Source: JADJOM01 sp963817435 (lineage in GTDB: Bacteria; Gemmatimonadota; Gemmatimonadetes; Gemmatimonadales; GWC2-71-9). From it: DNA of 64,000 nt. Of the stretch, positions 54,129-63,032 are shown one piece after another (position 1 is the stretch's first letter; every line of letters begins with the position of its first letter). A program made the position numbers and the translations under genes. Location: assembly GCA_963817435.1 (NCBI GenBank), contig CAWFNY010000003.1, forward strand, positions 62,001 through 126,000, read 5' to 3'. The notes below the pieces were generated by a model. That model saw only the letters and a program-made list of their open reading frames with translations, ran no database searches and had not been told where the DNA came from.

Positions 54129-54143
54129 GTGACCTCCGGTCAC
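54129..54143. promoter_or_regulatory. Second copy of GTGACCTCCGGTCAC
   Basis: Identical to 49580-49594, with one more flanking pair (G...C) making a 17-base palindrome. Its centre is 65 bases before the oxidase ATG at 54201. Confidence 0.5.
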
Positions 54144-54200
54144 CCCGGGCGCACGCGCGCCACTGGCGGCCCGACCAGCGGCATCGCACCTTCCCGCCCC

Positions 54201-55367
54201 ATGCGCACCAACTACGACTACATCGTCCTCGGCCTCGGCGGCCTCGGCAGCGGCGCCGCCTACTGGCTCTCCAGGACCGCCGGGCGGGATGTGCTCGCGC
54301 TCGAGCAGTTCGAACTCGGGCATATCCGCGGCGGCTCGCAGGATCACAGCCGCATCATCCGCCTCTCCTACAATTCGCCGGTCTACGTCCACCTCGCCAA
54401 GCGGGCCTACGCCACATGGGCCGAAGTCGAGGCCGAGGCCGGGGAGCCCTGCATCCTCAAGACCGGCGGACTCGACTTCTGCCATCGGGTCAGCGCCATC
54501 CCGCTCGAGCCATACATGGCGAGCCTGACAAAGGAAAAGGTGCCGTTCGAGCATCTCGATGCCGCCGAGATCATGCATCGCTGGCCCCAGTTCAAGCTTA
54601 CCGACGACTGTCATGGCATCTATCAGGCCGATGGCGGAATCGCGATGGCCGCCCGTGCGACCGCCGCCCACCAGCGGCTGGCCCGCGAGCATGGCGCGAC
54701 CCTGCTCGATGGGATGCCGATCTCCGCGGTACGCAGCGTCGGCAACGAGGTCGAGGTGATCGCGGGCGGAACGGCGTTCCGCTGCCGCAAGCTGGTGGTG
54801 ACCTCCGGCGCGTGGGCGCCGAACATCCTCGGCTGGCTCGGCACCCCACTCCCGCTGGAGGTGACCCAGGAGCAGGTCACCTACTTCAGCTCACCGCACC
54901 TCGAGGAATTCATGCCGGGGCGCTTTCCGATCTGGATCTGGATGGACAACCCGTCGTTCTATGGATTTCCGGTCTTCGGGGAAGCCGCGACCAAGATCGC
55001 GCAGGACGCCGGCGGCAGGACCGTGACCGCCGAGACGCGCTCGTTCGAGCCGGACATCGAGAACTTCCAGCGGGTGGAGACCTGGGCCAGACGCTATCTC
55101 CCCCGCGCGCTCGGGCCCGTGCTGTACACCAAGACCTGTCTGTACACGCTGACCCCTGACCGGGACTTCGTGATCGACCGCATTCCCGGCCACGAGCACA
55201 TCAGCATCGCGATCTGCGCCGGGCACGCCTTCAAGTTCGCCTCGGTGATCGGGCGGATTCTCAGCGAGATCTCCATCGAAGGGAGTACACCCAGCGACAT
55301 CTCCCCGTTCGCCTTCGACCGGCCCATCCTGAGAGAAAAGAATCCGCCGAGAAACTACATGGTGTGA
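54201..55367 (+). CDS. Monomeric sarcosine oxidase / N-methyl amino acid oxidase-like
   Basis: 388 residues from ATG 54201; the in-frame region from 54117 covers the palindrome and is not coding. Size equals monomeric sarcosine oxidase (about 390). FAD site DYIVLGLGGLGSGAAYWLSRTAG, then SRIIRLSYNSPVYV; the Lys that activates oxygen is in YGFPVFGEAATKIA; the cysteine that binds FAD covalently is in KTCLYTLTPDRDFVID; the end is AICAGHAFKFASVIGRIL. It oxidises sarcosine or another N-methyl amino acid to the amine, formaldehyde and H2O2. May complete a betaine demethylation route with the Rieske enzyme. Confidence 0.92.
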   Translation: MRTNYDYIVLGLGGLGSGAAYWLSRTAGRDVLALEQFELGHIRGGSQDHSRIIRLSYNSPVYVHLAKRAYATWAEVEAEAGEPCILKTGGLDFCHRVSAIPLEPYMASLTKEKVPFEHLDAAEIMHRWPQFKLTDDCHGIYQADGGIAMAARATAAHQRLAREHGATLLDGMPISAVRSVGNEVEVIAGGTAFRCRKLVVTSGAWAPNILGWLGTPLPLEVTQEQVTYFSSPHLEEFMPGRFPIWIWMDNPSFYGFPVFGEAATKIAQDAGGRTVTAETRSFEPDIENFQRVETWARRYLPRALGPVLYTKTCLYTLTPDRDFVIDRIPGHEHISIAICAGHAFKFASVIGRILSEISIEGSTPSDISPFAFDRPILREKNPPRNYMV

Positions 55368-55446
55368 TGTAACGGATGCGTCTCACGGGCGCCTGACACG
55401 TGGCCTGCATTTCGGTCTCTGGCGAATTCCGAACGCGACAATAGCT

Positions 55447-55452
55447 TATACT
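55447..55452 (+). promoter_or_regulatory. Candidate -10 box of the second hybrid kinase
   Basis: TATACT, 75 bases before the ATG at 55528, in a short AT-richer patch of the 160-bp spacer. No good -35 hexamer precedes it. Confidence 0.3.
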
Positions 55453-55527
55453 CGTACACACGGCGCGCGTCTCGTCCGGGCTTCGTGCTCGGGCTCCCCT
55501 CCGCGCCCCCTCCGTGACGCTGGTTCC

Positions 55528-57099
55528 ATGAGCCCTCTCCCTGTCCCAAACGTTGAACAGCGGCTGCGCGCCGCTGTCGAGTCCGCACCCAGCGGGCTGC
55601 TGATGATCGATGCCGAAGGCCGCATCGTGCTCGTGAATCGGGAGATCGAGCGCCTCTTCGGCTACTCCCGCGAAGAAATTCTGGGCAAGCCGGTCGACAT
55701 GCTGGTCCCCGAACAATTCCGCCAGGCCCATCCCCGGTTCCGGCAGGGGTTCATCGCCGAGCCCAGGGTGCGCCGGATGGGCGCGGGCCGCGATCTCTTC
55801 GGCCGGCGAAAGGACGGCAGCCAGGTCGCACTCGAAATCGGCTTGACGCCGGTGGTGACTGAGGAAGGCGTGTTCATTCTCAGCGCCATCGTCGATATCA
55901 CCGCGCGCATCGAGGCCGAGCTGGCGCGCCGCACCCTCGAGGAGGAGCTGCGGCAGGCCCAGAAGCTGGAGGCCGTTGGCACCCTCGCGGGCGGTATCGC
56001 GCACGACTTCCGGAACATTCTCAACGGAATCATCGGCTACGCCGAGCTGGTACACGGGCAGCTGGAGAAGCGGCCGGATACCGCAGCGCTGACGCAGGAC
56101 GTGCGCGAGCTGCTCACCTTTGCCAGCCGCGGCCGGGACCTGGTGGAACGGATTCTGACCTTCAGCCGGCGCGGGACCCCTCAGCGACAGCCGCTCGCGC
56201 TCCAGCAGCAGGTGCCGGAGATCGTGCGCCTGTTGCGCGCGACGCTGCCATCCAGCATCGACATCCAGCTGCAGCTGAGCGACTCCACCCCGACGATCCT
56301 CGGCGATGCGACGTCAGTGCACCAGGTGCTGATGAACCTCGGCACCAACGCCGCGCATGCGATGCCCCAGCGCGGCACGCTTAGCATCGCCCTGGAGCCG
56401 TTCTACGTCCGCGACAGCGTCGCCCGCGCCAATCCGGATCTTCGCGAGGGACACTATGCGTTGCTCACGGTCCGGGATTCCGGATGCGGGATTGACCCCG
56501 CCGTGATGGAGCGGGTGTTCGACCCATTCTTCACCACCAAGGAACCTGGCGCCGGTACGGGCCTCGGCCTCGCGATGGTGCATGGGATCATGAAGGACCA
56601 TGAGGGCGCGGTACGTCTCAGCAGCGAGCTTCAGATCGGCACCGAAGTGCGCTGCTACTTTCCCGCGCTGCTGGGCGAGCGGGAAGAGACTCCCGTCACC
56701 ACGACCGAGACCTCCAGGGGGCATGGGGAGCGCGTGCTCTTCGTGGACGATGAGCCTTCGCTGGCCGAACTCGGGCAGCGAAGACTGGAGATGCTCGGGT
56801 ATACCGTGATTGTCGCCACGACCAGCGCCCGGGCCCTGGCGCTGGTCCGCGCGGATCCGCACGCATTCGACCTGATCATCACCGACTACACCATGCCGGG
56901 GCACAATGGCATCGAACTGGCGACGGCGATCACCCAGATCCGGCCGGACCTTCCGGTGGTTCTCGCCACCGGTCACATTGATGAATTCCCGGCCGAGGTC
57001 ACCGAGGCGGCCGGGGTTCGCCACGTCCTGCTGAAGCCGACCTCGCTCGACGATCTGAACCGTGCGGTAGCCGAGGTCCTCCGGAAACGAACGCCATGA
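55528..57099 (+). CDS. PAS hybrid histidine kinase
   Basis: 523 residues. One PAS domain (about 10-130: SGLLMIDAEGRIVLVNREIERLFGYSREEILGKPVDMLVPE). H-box GTLAGGIAHDFRNILNGIIGYAEL; N box LNLGTNAAHAM; G boxes DSGCGIDP and GTGLGLAMVHGI; a C-terminal receiver domain with the phospho-Asp in LIITDYTMPGHNG. No membrane segment. It overlaps the next gene, a TIM-barrel isomerase, by four bases, an unusual coupling. Same design as the kinase at 47148 but with one PAS domain. Confidence 0.93.
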   Translation: MSPLPVPNVEQRLRAAVESAPSGLLMIDAEGRIVLVNREIERLFGYSREEILGKPVDMLVPEQFRQAHPRFRQGFIAEPRVRRMGAGRDLFGRRKDGSQVALEIGLTPVVTEEGVFILSAIVDITARIEAELARRTLEEELRQAQKLEAVGTLAGGIAHDFRNILNGIIGYAELVHGQLEKRPDTAALTQDVRELLTFASRGRDLVERILTFSRRGTPQRQPLALQQQVPEIVRLLRATLPSSIDIQLQLSDSTPTILGDATSVHQVLMNLGTNAAHAMPQRGTLSIALEPFYVRDSVARANPDLREGHYALLTVRDSGCGIDPAVMERVFDPFFTTKEPGAGTGLGLAMVHGIMKDHEGAVRLSSELQIGTEVRCYFPALLGEREETPVTTTETSRGHGERVLFVDDEPSLAELGQRRLEMLGYTVIVATTSARALALVRADPHAFDLIITDYTMPGHNGIELATAITQIRPDLPVVLATGHIDEFPAEVTEAAGVRHVLLKPTSLDDLNRAVAEVLRKRTP

Positions 57100-57968
57100 C
57101 GACACGTCGTGAACTCCTCGGCATCGCCGGTATCGGCATGCTCGGCTTCACCCCGGCGGCTCGCGGGCTGCCTGCCCTGGTCGCGTCCTCACGGCTGGCC
57201 GCGGGCCGGCTGAGACAGTCGGTCTGCCGCTGGCCCTTCGACCAGATTCCCGATCGGGAGTTCTTCCCGATGGTGAAGGCGCTCGGATTCGGGGCGGTCG
57301 ATCTGCTGAAGGAAAGCGAGTGGCCGCTGGCCGAGGCGCAGGGGCTGATCTGCTCGATGGGGATGCCCACGGACCGGCGCGACTTCATCCGGCGCGGTCT
57401 CAACGACCGCGCCAATCATGCACTCCTGATCAGCGAACTCGAGCGGGCGATTCCCGCCGCGCGGCGGCATGGCGTTCCGAACATCATCGCGATGGTCGGC
57501 AACCGCGAGGGGCGCACTGACGAGGAGGGGCTGGCCGCCTGCACCGAGGCGCTCGATCGGGTCAAGGGCCTGGCGGAACAGGAAGGAGTGACGATCTGCC
57601 TCGAGATGCTCAACAGCCGGGTGGACCATCACGACTTCATGGGCGACCGGATGAGCTTCGGCCTGGCCCTGATGTACGCGGTCAATTCGCCCCAGGTGCG
57701 TCTGCTCTACGACATCTACCACATGCAGATCATGGAAGGCGATGTGATCCGCACGATTCGAGATCATGGCCAGTGGATCGCGCACTACCACACCGCCGGC
57801 AACCCCGGCCGCAACGAACTCGACCCCACCCAGGAACTCAACTACCGCGGCATCGCGCAGGCGATCGCGGACACCGGCTTCGACGGCTGGATCGCGCATG
57901 AGTTCATCCCCACGCGCGATCCGAAGACCGGCCTCGCCGAAGCGCGGGAGATCTGCCTGGTGCCGTGA
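57096..57968 (+). CDS. Hydroxypyruvate isomerase-like TIM-barrel protein
   Basis: 290 residues, starting in an ATGA overlap with the kinase. The start MTTRRELLGIAGIGMLGF looks like a twin-arginine export signal, so it may be periplasmic. The xylose isomerase-like barrel carries the metal residues Glu in ICLEMLNSR, Asp and His in YDIYHMQI, His in HYHTAGNPGRNELDPTQELNY and Glu in AHEFIPTRDP. The family includes hydroxypyruvate isomerase Hyi and related sugar epimerases. Substrate not assigned. Confidence 0.9.
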   Translation: MTTRRELLGIAGIGMLGFTPAARGLPALVASSRLAAGRLRQSVCRWPFDQIPDREFFPMVKALGFGAVDLLKESEWPLAEAQGLICSMGMPTDRRDFIRRGLNDRANHALLISELERAIPAARRHGVPNIIAMVGNREGRTDEEGLAACTEALDRVKGLAEQEGVTICLEMLNSRVDHHDFMGDRMSFGLALMYAVNSPQVRLLYDIYHMQIMEGDVIRTIRDHGQWIAHYHTAGNPGRNELDPTQELNYRGIAQAIADTGFDGWIAHEFIPTRDPKTGLAEAREICLVP

Positions 57969-57988
57969 GCGGAAAAGAGGTTCCGGCC

Positions 57989-59965
57989 TCAGGGTGAGAG
58001 CCTGAACGCGACGACGTAGTCCCCAAAGGTCGTTCCCAGGTTGCCATGGCCCCCGGCGGCGATCACGACGTACTGCCGGCCGCCCGCCTCGTAGGTCATG
58101 GGCGTCGCCTGGCCGCCGGCCGGGAGCGCCCCCTGCCACAGCACCCGCCCGGTCTCGAGGTCTACCGCCCTGAGCACGTTGTCCATCGCGGCGCCGATGA
58201 AGACCAGGTCACCGGCAGTCGTGATGGACCCGCCCATGTTGGGCGATCCCCATTCGTCCGACCCCGCCACCCCCGCGAGTTCCGGCACCCGGCCCAGCGG
58301 CACTTGCCAGCGCTGCTCGCCGGTCGCGAGATCGATCGCGACGAGGCTTCCCCACGGCGGCTTGCTGCAGGGCAGGCCCTTCGGGGACGCCAGCATGCCG
58401 CGGCTCATCCGGTAGGGAGTTCCCAGCTGATTGCCGCTCGAGTCGCCGGCCTCGCGGTGCTCCAGCCGGACCCAGAGCGGAATCCGGATCAGGTTGGTGA
58501 CGAGCAGATTCCGCTCCGGCGACCAGCTCACCCCGCCCCACGTCGTGCCGCCGGCATACCCGGGGAACATCACGGTGCCCTGCACGCTCGGCGGCGTGAA
58601 CAGGGGCCCGTGGCGCATCTGGTCGTACTGCGCCAGGCAGGCGCTGGTCTCCTCCGGCGTGATTCCCCAAACGTCCCCGCGACGGAGTTCACCCTGGAAG
58701 AGCGGCCGGGGGAGGACCGGGAATGGCTGGGTGCGTGCCGCCACCTCGCCGGGGACATCGCTCGCCGGAACGGGGCGCTCTTCGACCGGGAAGAGCGGCG
58801 CACCCGTCGCCCGATCCAGAATGAACAGGTGTCCCATCTTGGTCGCGACGGCGACCGCGGGAACCTGACGACCGTTCCGCGGCACCGTGATCAGCGACGG
58901 TTGCGAGCCGACATCGAAGTCCCAGAGATCGTGGTGCACCACCTGGAAGTGCCAGCGGACGCGACCGGTTGTCGCCTCCAGCGCCACCACGGAGTTGGTG
59001 TAGCGGTTGTCCCCCGGCCGTTCACCACCGAAGAAGTCCGGCGCCGCCGAGCCGGTGGGCACGAAGACGAGCCCGAGGGAGGTGTCGACGGAGAGCGGCG
59101 CCCAGGCGTTCCCCGCGCCGGTGCGCCGGGCGGCGGTGACACTCCACTCGTGATAGGCGGGGTCGGCGGCCGATCGCGGGATCGGATCGAAGCTCCACAG
59201 CACGCGGCCGGACCGGGCATCGAAGCCGCGCACCGTGCCGCGCTCCATGTCGACGCGGCGGTTGTCACCGATCGCGGAGCCGACCACGATCACGTCGCCC
59301 AGAACCGCCGGCGGTGAGGTGACGCCATACTGCCCCTCCTGCACCCGGCCGACATCACGATCGAGATGCACGGTGCCGCTGTCGCCAAATGTGGCACAGG
59401 GATGCCCGGTTTCGGCATCGAGGGCCAGCAGACGCGCGTCGACGGTCCCGAAGAAGATCCGTTTCCCGCAGGCTGACCGCCGGGTGGAGGCACGATCCAT
59501 CCAGAAGGCCACACCGCGGGAGATGAAGCCTTCGTTGCGGTCGAGATCCAGCCGGATCTTCGGGTCATAGCGCCAGAGCTCGTGGCCGGTGGCGGGGTCA
59601 AGCGCGATGACGCGATTGAGGGGCGTGCTGAGGTAGAGGCGCTCATCCGCCAGGATAGGCGTCGCCTCGAACTTGCTCGCGCCAGTGTGACAGCGACCGC
59701 AGCCCGCCTTCGGGCCCTCGCTGTGATCGTCATGGCTCGCATCCCCGGTACGGTAGGTCCACGCGACCACCAGGTGGCTCACGTTGTCCCTGGTGATCTG
59801 CCGCAGTGCGGAGTGGCGCGCCCCGCCGGGATCACCACCGTAGCTGCCCCATTCGGCGGGCGCGGAGGTACCGCGGTCCGCCCTGAATGCGGCGAGCGAT
59901 GCGGCGCCGACAGTGACGGCCGCGAACGCGCCGAGTGTCCATGCATGAGCGAGTCTGGCTGACAT
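57989..59965 (-). CDS. PQQ-dependent dehydrogenase with a heme-c motif
   Basis: 658 residues. N-terminal signal or anchor segment (AHAWTLGAFAAVTVGAASLAAF). The quinoprotein propeller is clear: NRVIALDPATGHELWRYDP, GTVRGFDARSGRVLWSFDP, AWAPLSVDTSLGLVFVPTGSAAPDFFGG, RWHFQVVHHDLWDFDV, and TPMTYEAGGRQYVVIAAGGHG. This is the membrane glucose/quinate dehydrogenase type. An insert at residues 80-98 contains CGRCH (89-93), a c-type heme site not usual in that group. It oxidises a sugar or alcohol in the periplasm, passing electrons on. PQQ synthesis genes are not in the window. Confidence 0.92.
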   Translation of the reverse strand: MSARLAHAWTLGAFAAVTVGAASLAAFRADRGTSAPAEWGSYGGDPGGARHSALRQITRDNVSHLVVAWTYRTGDASHDDHSEGPKAGCGRCHTGASKFEATPILADERLYLSTPLNRVIALDPATGHELWRYDPKIRLDLDRNEGFISRGVAFWMDRASTRRSACGKRIFFGTVDARLLALDAETGHPCATFGDSGTVHLDRDVGRVQEGQYGVTSPPAVLGDVIVVGSAIGDNRRVDMERGTVRGFDARSGRVLWSFDPIPRSAADPAYHEWSVTAARRTGAGNAWAPLSVDTSLGLVFVPTGSAAPDFFGGERPGDNRYTNSVVALEATTGRVRWHFQVVHHDLWDFDVGSQPSLITVPRNGRQVPAVAVATKMGHLFILDRATGAPLFPVEERPVPASDVPGEVAARTQPFPVLPRPLFQGELRRGDVWGITPEETSACLAQYDQMRHGPLFTPPSVQGTVMFPGYAGGTTWGGVSWSPERNLLVTNLIRIPLWVRLEHREAGDSSGNQLGTPYRMSRGMLASPKGLPCSKPPWGSLVAIDLATGEQRWQVPLGRVPELAGVAGSDEWGSPNMGGSITTAGDLVFIGAAMDNVLRAVDLETGRVLWQGALPAGGQATPMTYEAGGRQYVVIAAGGHGNLGTTFGDYVVAFRLSP

Positions 59966-60084
59966 CGGTGTGCTCCCGGGAAGGTGGCGGATGCACTATG
60001 GGGCAACCTGGATGAAGCCGCGAGGATTTCGGGACGGACGGGACCGGGGGTGGGACCGGCGGGACGCCGGCGAATCCGCGCGAG

Positions 60085-60852
60085 CTACTCCTCGGCGAAG
60101 GTGCGCGGCAGGCGATCGCGGAAGCGGCGGCTCAGCGTGAGCTTCTCGCCGCTTTGGAGCACCACGAGCTGGTCGCCATGGGACCATGGCTCGAGATACC
60201 GGACCCGGTCGAGGTTGACGATCGTGGTGCGGTGGATGCGGGCGAATCGCACCGGGTCGAGGCGTGCCTCGATCTCTTTCATCGTCGCGCGGAGGAGGTG
60301 GGTGCCGCTCCGCGCGTGCAGCTTGAGATAGTTGCCGGCCGCCTCGATCCAGTCGATCTCCGCGACCGCAACGAGACTCGAGCGGCCGCGCTCCTTCACG
60401 AGGAACCGCTCCAGCGGAGGCCGGGCCGGTGCGATCTGTTCCAGTGCGCGGGCGAGGCGAGCCGTGAAGCCGGCATCGGCGCCCTGGCCGAGCCGCGCCT
60501 CGGCGCGCTGCAGCGCCTGATCGAAGCGATCCGGTGCCACGGGCTTGAGCAGATAGTCCACCGCGCCGACCTCGAAGGCCTGGATCGCGTAGTCATTGTG
60601 GGCCGTCACGAAGATGATGTAGGGCAGGCGCGGCCCCTCGACGGCCGCAAGCACCTCGAAGCCGTCGAGCTCGGGCATCTGGATATCGAGGAGCGCCAGG
60701 TCGGGGCGGGACTCTTCCAGCAGCGCGACCGCCGACAGCCCATCCCCCGCTTCACCGACCAGTTCAAAGGCGGGGTGCCGGGCGAGGAAGCCGCGCAGCT
60801 TGTCGCGGGCGAGCGGCTCGTCGTCGATGATGACGGTGCGAATCTTCGTCAT
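60085..60852 (-). CDS. LytTR-type response regulator
   Basis: 255 residues. Receiver domain 1-125 with the acidic pocket VIIDDEP, phospho-Asp in DLALLDIQMPELDG and Lys in VDYLLKP. LytTR DNA-binding domain about 150-250: RFLVKERGRSSLVAVAEIDWIEAAGNYLKLH and RIHRTTIVNLDRVRYL. Binds pairs of direct repeats to control target genes. Its start overlaps the kinase stop by four bases, so both form one operon. The targets are not evident from the window. Confidence 0.95.
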   Translation of the reverse strand: MTKIRTVIIDDEPLARDKLRGFLARHPAFELVGEAGDGLSAVALLEESRPDLALLDIQMPELDGFEVLAAVEGPRLPYIIFVTAHNDYAIQAFEVGAVDYLLKPVAPDRFDQALQRAEARLGQGADAGFTARLARALEQIAPARPPLERFLVKERGRSSLVAVAEIDWIEAAGNYLKLHARSGTHLLRATMKEIEARLDPVRFARIHRTTIVNLDRVRYLEPWSHGDQLVVLQSGEKLTLSRRFRDRLPRTFAEE

Positions 60853-61970
60853 ACGGCGCGCGCCGGCAGGTCGAGCGTGACCAGCAGTCCGCCCGTGGCT
60901 GGCTTCCCCAGTGTCAGGCTTCCCTGCTCACCGTAGAGGGCGCGGAGCCGGGCGACGGTGTTGGAGAGTCCGACCCCCGAGGTCAGCGCGCTGGCCGGCT
61001 CGCCGGCGAGGCCCGGCCCGTCATCGGCGACGCTGAGGCAGAGCCGGTCGCCCTCGCGGCGCGCGGCGATGCGGACCGTCGCCGGCCCTGCCCGTTTCGC
61101 CGCGCCGTGGGTGAGCGCGTTCTCGACCAGCGGCTGCAGCACCAGTCGCGGCACGACGAGCCGCAGGGCCTCCGGCGCGATGTCCCGCTCCACGGTGAGC
61201 CGGTCCCCGAAGCGCAGCTGCATGATCTCGAGGTACCAGCCCAGCCATTCGAGCTCGCTGGCGAGCGGCACTTCGGCGTCGGGCGCGTGCTGAAAGGTGA
61301 GCCGCAACAGGTCGGAGAGCCGGCCCATCATGCGGTCGGCGAGGGCGGGGTCGCTGTACATCAGGGAGGAGATGGCGTTGAGCGTGTTGAAGAGGAAATG
61401 TGGCTGAAGCTGCGCCTCCAGTCTGCCGAGCTGGGCGCGGTTGAGTTCACCCTCGAGCTGCGCGGCGCGCAACTCCCGCTGCCTCGACTGCCGGTAGTAG
61501 CGCCACCCGTGGAGCCCGGCGAGCATCAGGATGATGTTCGGCGCCTGGATCGCAAACTCCATCGGAAAGCGATAGCGCATCAGGCCGTAGTCGTATGTCC
61601 CGAGCCCGGCGAGCGGAAAGAGCAGGACGCGGCTCGCCCACATGAGGGAGGTGTGGATCAGGGCGAGGGCGATCACCACGCCGGCATATGGCGCGAGCCG
61701 GCGGGTCCAGTTGGCGCGCGACAGCGGCCAGCGGTCCACCAGCACCAGCAGCGCCGCGAACACCAGTGCCCCGGCATAGGCGCCGGTCATCTCCTCGATG
61801 AATCGGGGCGCGGCGGTCGTCGTCCTCCCGCGCGCCAGATCGTCGAGCCAGAAATGCGCGAAGCGCGACAGGCCGATCGCCGTAAAGACGATCAGCACTC
61901 CGAGCGTAACCGGCCAGCGCCGACGGGTGAGCATGCTGGCAATGTGATGGGCGGGTGCGTGGGGCGCCAT
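60849..61970 (-). CDS. LytS/YehU-type membrane sensor histidine kinase
   Basis: 373 residues from ATG 61970; an ATG at 61934 is an alternative. Four membrane segments in the first 165 residues. His_kinase domain with the phosphohistidine in LQPHFLFNTLNAISSLMY, then HATPase blocks LQPLVENALTHGAAKR and VADDGPGLAG...GVGLSNTVARLRALYG. This kinase group lacks a periplasmic sensor domain; the membrane part is thought to be the sensor. It signals to the LytTR regulator. Confidence 0.93.
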   Translation of the reverse strand: MAPHAPAHHIASMLTRRRWPVTLGVLIVFTAIGLSRFAHFWLDDLARGRTTTAAPRFIEEMTGAYAGALVFAALLVLVDRWPLSRANWTRRLAPYAGVVIALALIHTSLMWASRVLLFPLAGLGTYDYGLMRYRFPMEFAIQAPNIILMLAGLHGWRYYRQSRQRELRAAQLEGELNRAQLGRLEAQLQPHFLFNTLNAISSLMYSDPALADRMMGRLSDLLRLTFQHAPDAEVPLASELEWLGWYLEIMQLRFGDRLTVERDIAPEALRLVVPRLVLQPLVENALTHGAAKRAGPATVRIAARREGDRLCLSVADDGPGLAGEPASALTSGVGLSNTVARLRALYGEQGSLTLGKPATGGLLVTLDLPARAV

Positions 61971-62164
61971 TCCGTCCGGGACCAGCGGGTCTGCCAGGGG
62001 GATGAGCGGGCATCGGGCGAGGACCGAGCGGGCTGGCGGCCGCCCCGGTGCAACCCGGGAGGGAACCGCTCGTCCCCGGCTGCTAGACCGTCGTATACTC
62101 AGTCCGCAATTGCCGCCGGTCGGTGTGCTGCTGGCCGTGCCCTCTCTAACATGCGGTTTCCGTC

Positions 62165-62887
62165 ATGATGCCCCATCGCCGGTCCATTCGCCGCTCCGCG
62201 CTGGCGCTGCTCGCCGGGTCCATGCTGGTCGCGGGCGCCGTCGGTGCTCAGCAGCCACGGCCCGATGGCGCCTGGCGGCTGGATCTTTCACGGTCCGACA
62301 GCCTCACCACCAGGTTCGGGCGCGGCGATACTCCGCCTGGAATGCCGGGGCCGCGTCCCGGCGGTGAAGGGCCGGGTGGCGAAGGCCCCGGAGGCAGAGA
62401 GCCGGGGTACGGCCCACCGGGCTCCGGCGGGCCCGGTGGTGAGCTGGGACCGGGCGGAGGCGTCGGTGGCGGCCGGCGCTTCGGCGGTGGCCGCTACGGC
62501 AGGGGGATGAGCGAGAAGGACCTGGTGCGCATCCGGCAGACACTCGAGCTCGTTCGGGTCGTTCCCGTGCGGGTACGCATCAACAGGGCCGACGGCACCT
62601 TCACCACCGCGGACAGTGCCGGAGTCGAGCAGACGCTCCGCATCGGCCAGACCCGGGTGACGCCCGCGGTTGACAGCGGCGGTGCGGTGAAGACGACGGC
62701 ACGCTGGAAGGGCGACGCGCTGGTCATCGAACGGAAGGTCGATGGGGGCGGACGGGTCAAGGAATCGTATGGCCTCGGACTCGATGGCAGCCGGATGATC
62801 GTGTTCGTCGAACTCACGCTCGGGCTGACACCACGCTCCTTCACCAGGCAGTATGTCAGAGATGGGGAGGACAGCGGCCCGCGCTAG
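62165..62887 (+). CDS. Secreted Gly/Pro-rich protein
   Basis: 240 residues, signal peptide RRSALALLAGSMLVAGAVGAQ. Residues about 50-115 are a low-complexity Gly-Pro-Glu region built on GEGPGG and GPGG-type repeats and an arginine-glycine tail. The C-terminal 125 residues are a beta-rich domain (VRVVPVRVRINRADGTFTTADSAG, ARWKGDALVIERKVDGGGRVKE, MIVFVELTL) of a kind found in many secreted proteins of this group. No enzyme motif. Separated by 278 bases from the kinase on the other strand. Confidence 0.8.
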   Translation: MMPHRRSIRRSALALLAGSMLVAGAVGAQQPRPDGAWRLDLSRSDSLTTRFGRGDTPPGMPGPRPGGEGPGGEGPGGREPGYGPPGSGGPGGELGPGGGVGGGRRFGGGRYGRGMSEKDLVRIRQTLELVRVVPVRVRINRADGTFTTADSAGVEQTLRIGQTRVTPAVDSGGAVKTTARWKGDALVIERKVDGGGRVKESYGLGLDGSRMIVFVELTLGLTPRSFTRQYVRDGEDSGPR

Positions 62888-63032
62888 TCCCTACCACGAC
62901 GCGGCGCCACGGCGATCGGGCCGATGACCAGCGCACGCAACCTTCCCGATCACGGCTGCCGCTCGGTTGACGCGCGCCGTCGTCGCGAGAAGATTCGTGG
63001 AGGCACTTGTCTCCCCCTCCCCATCCGGGCCC

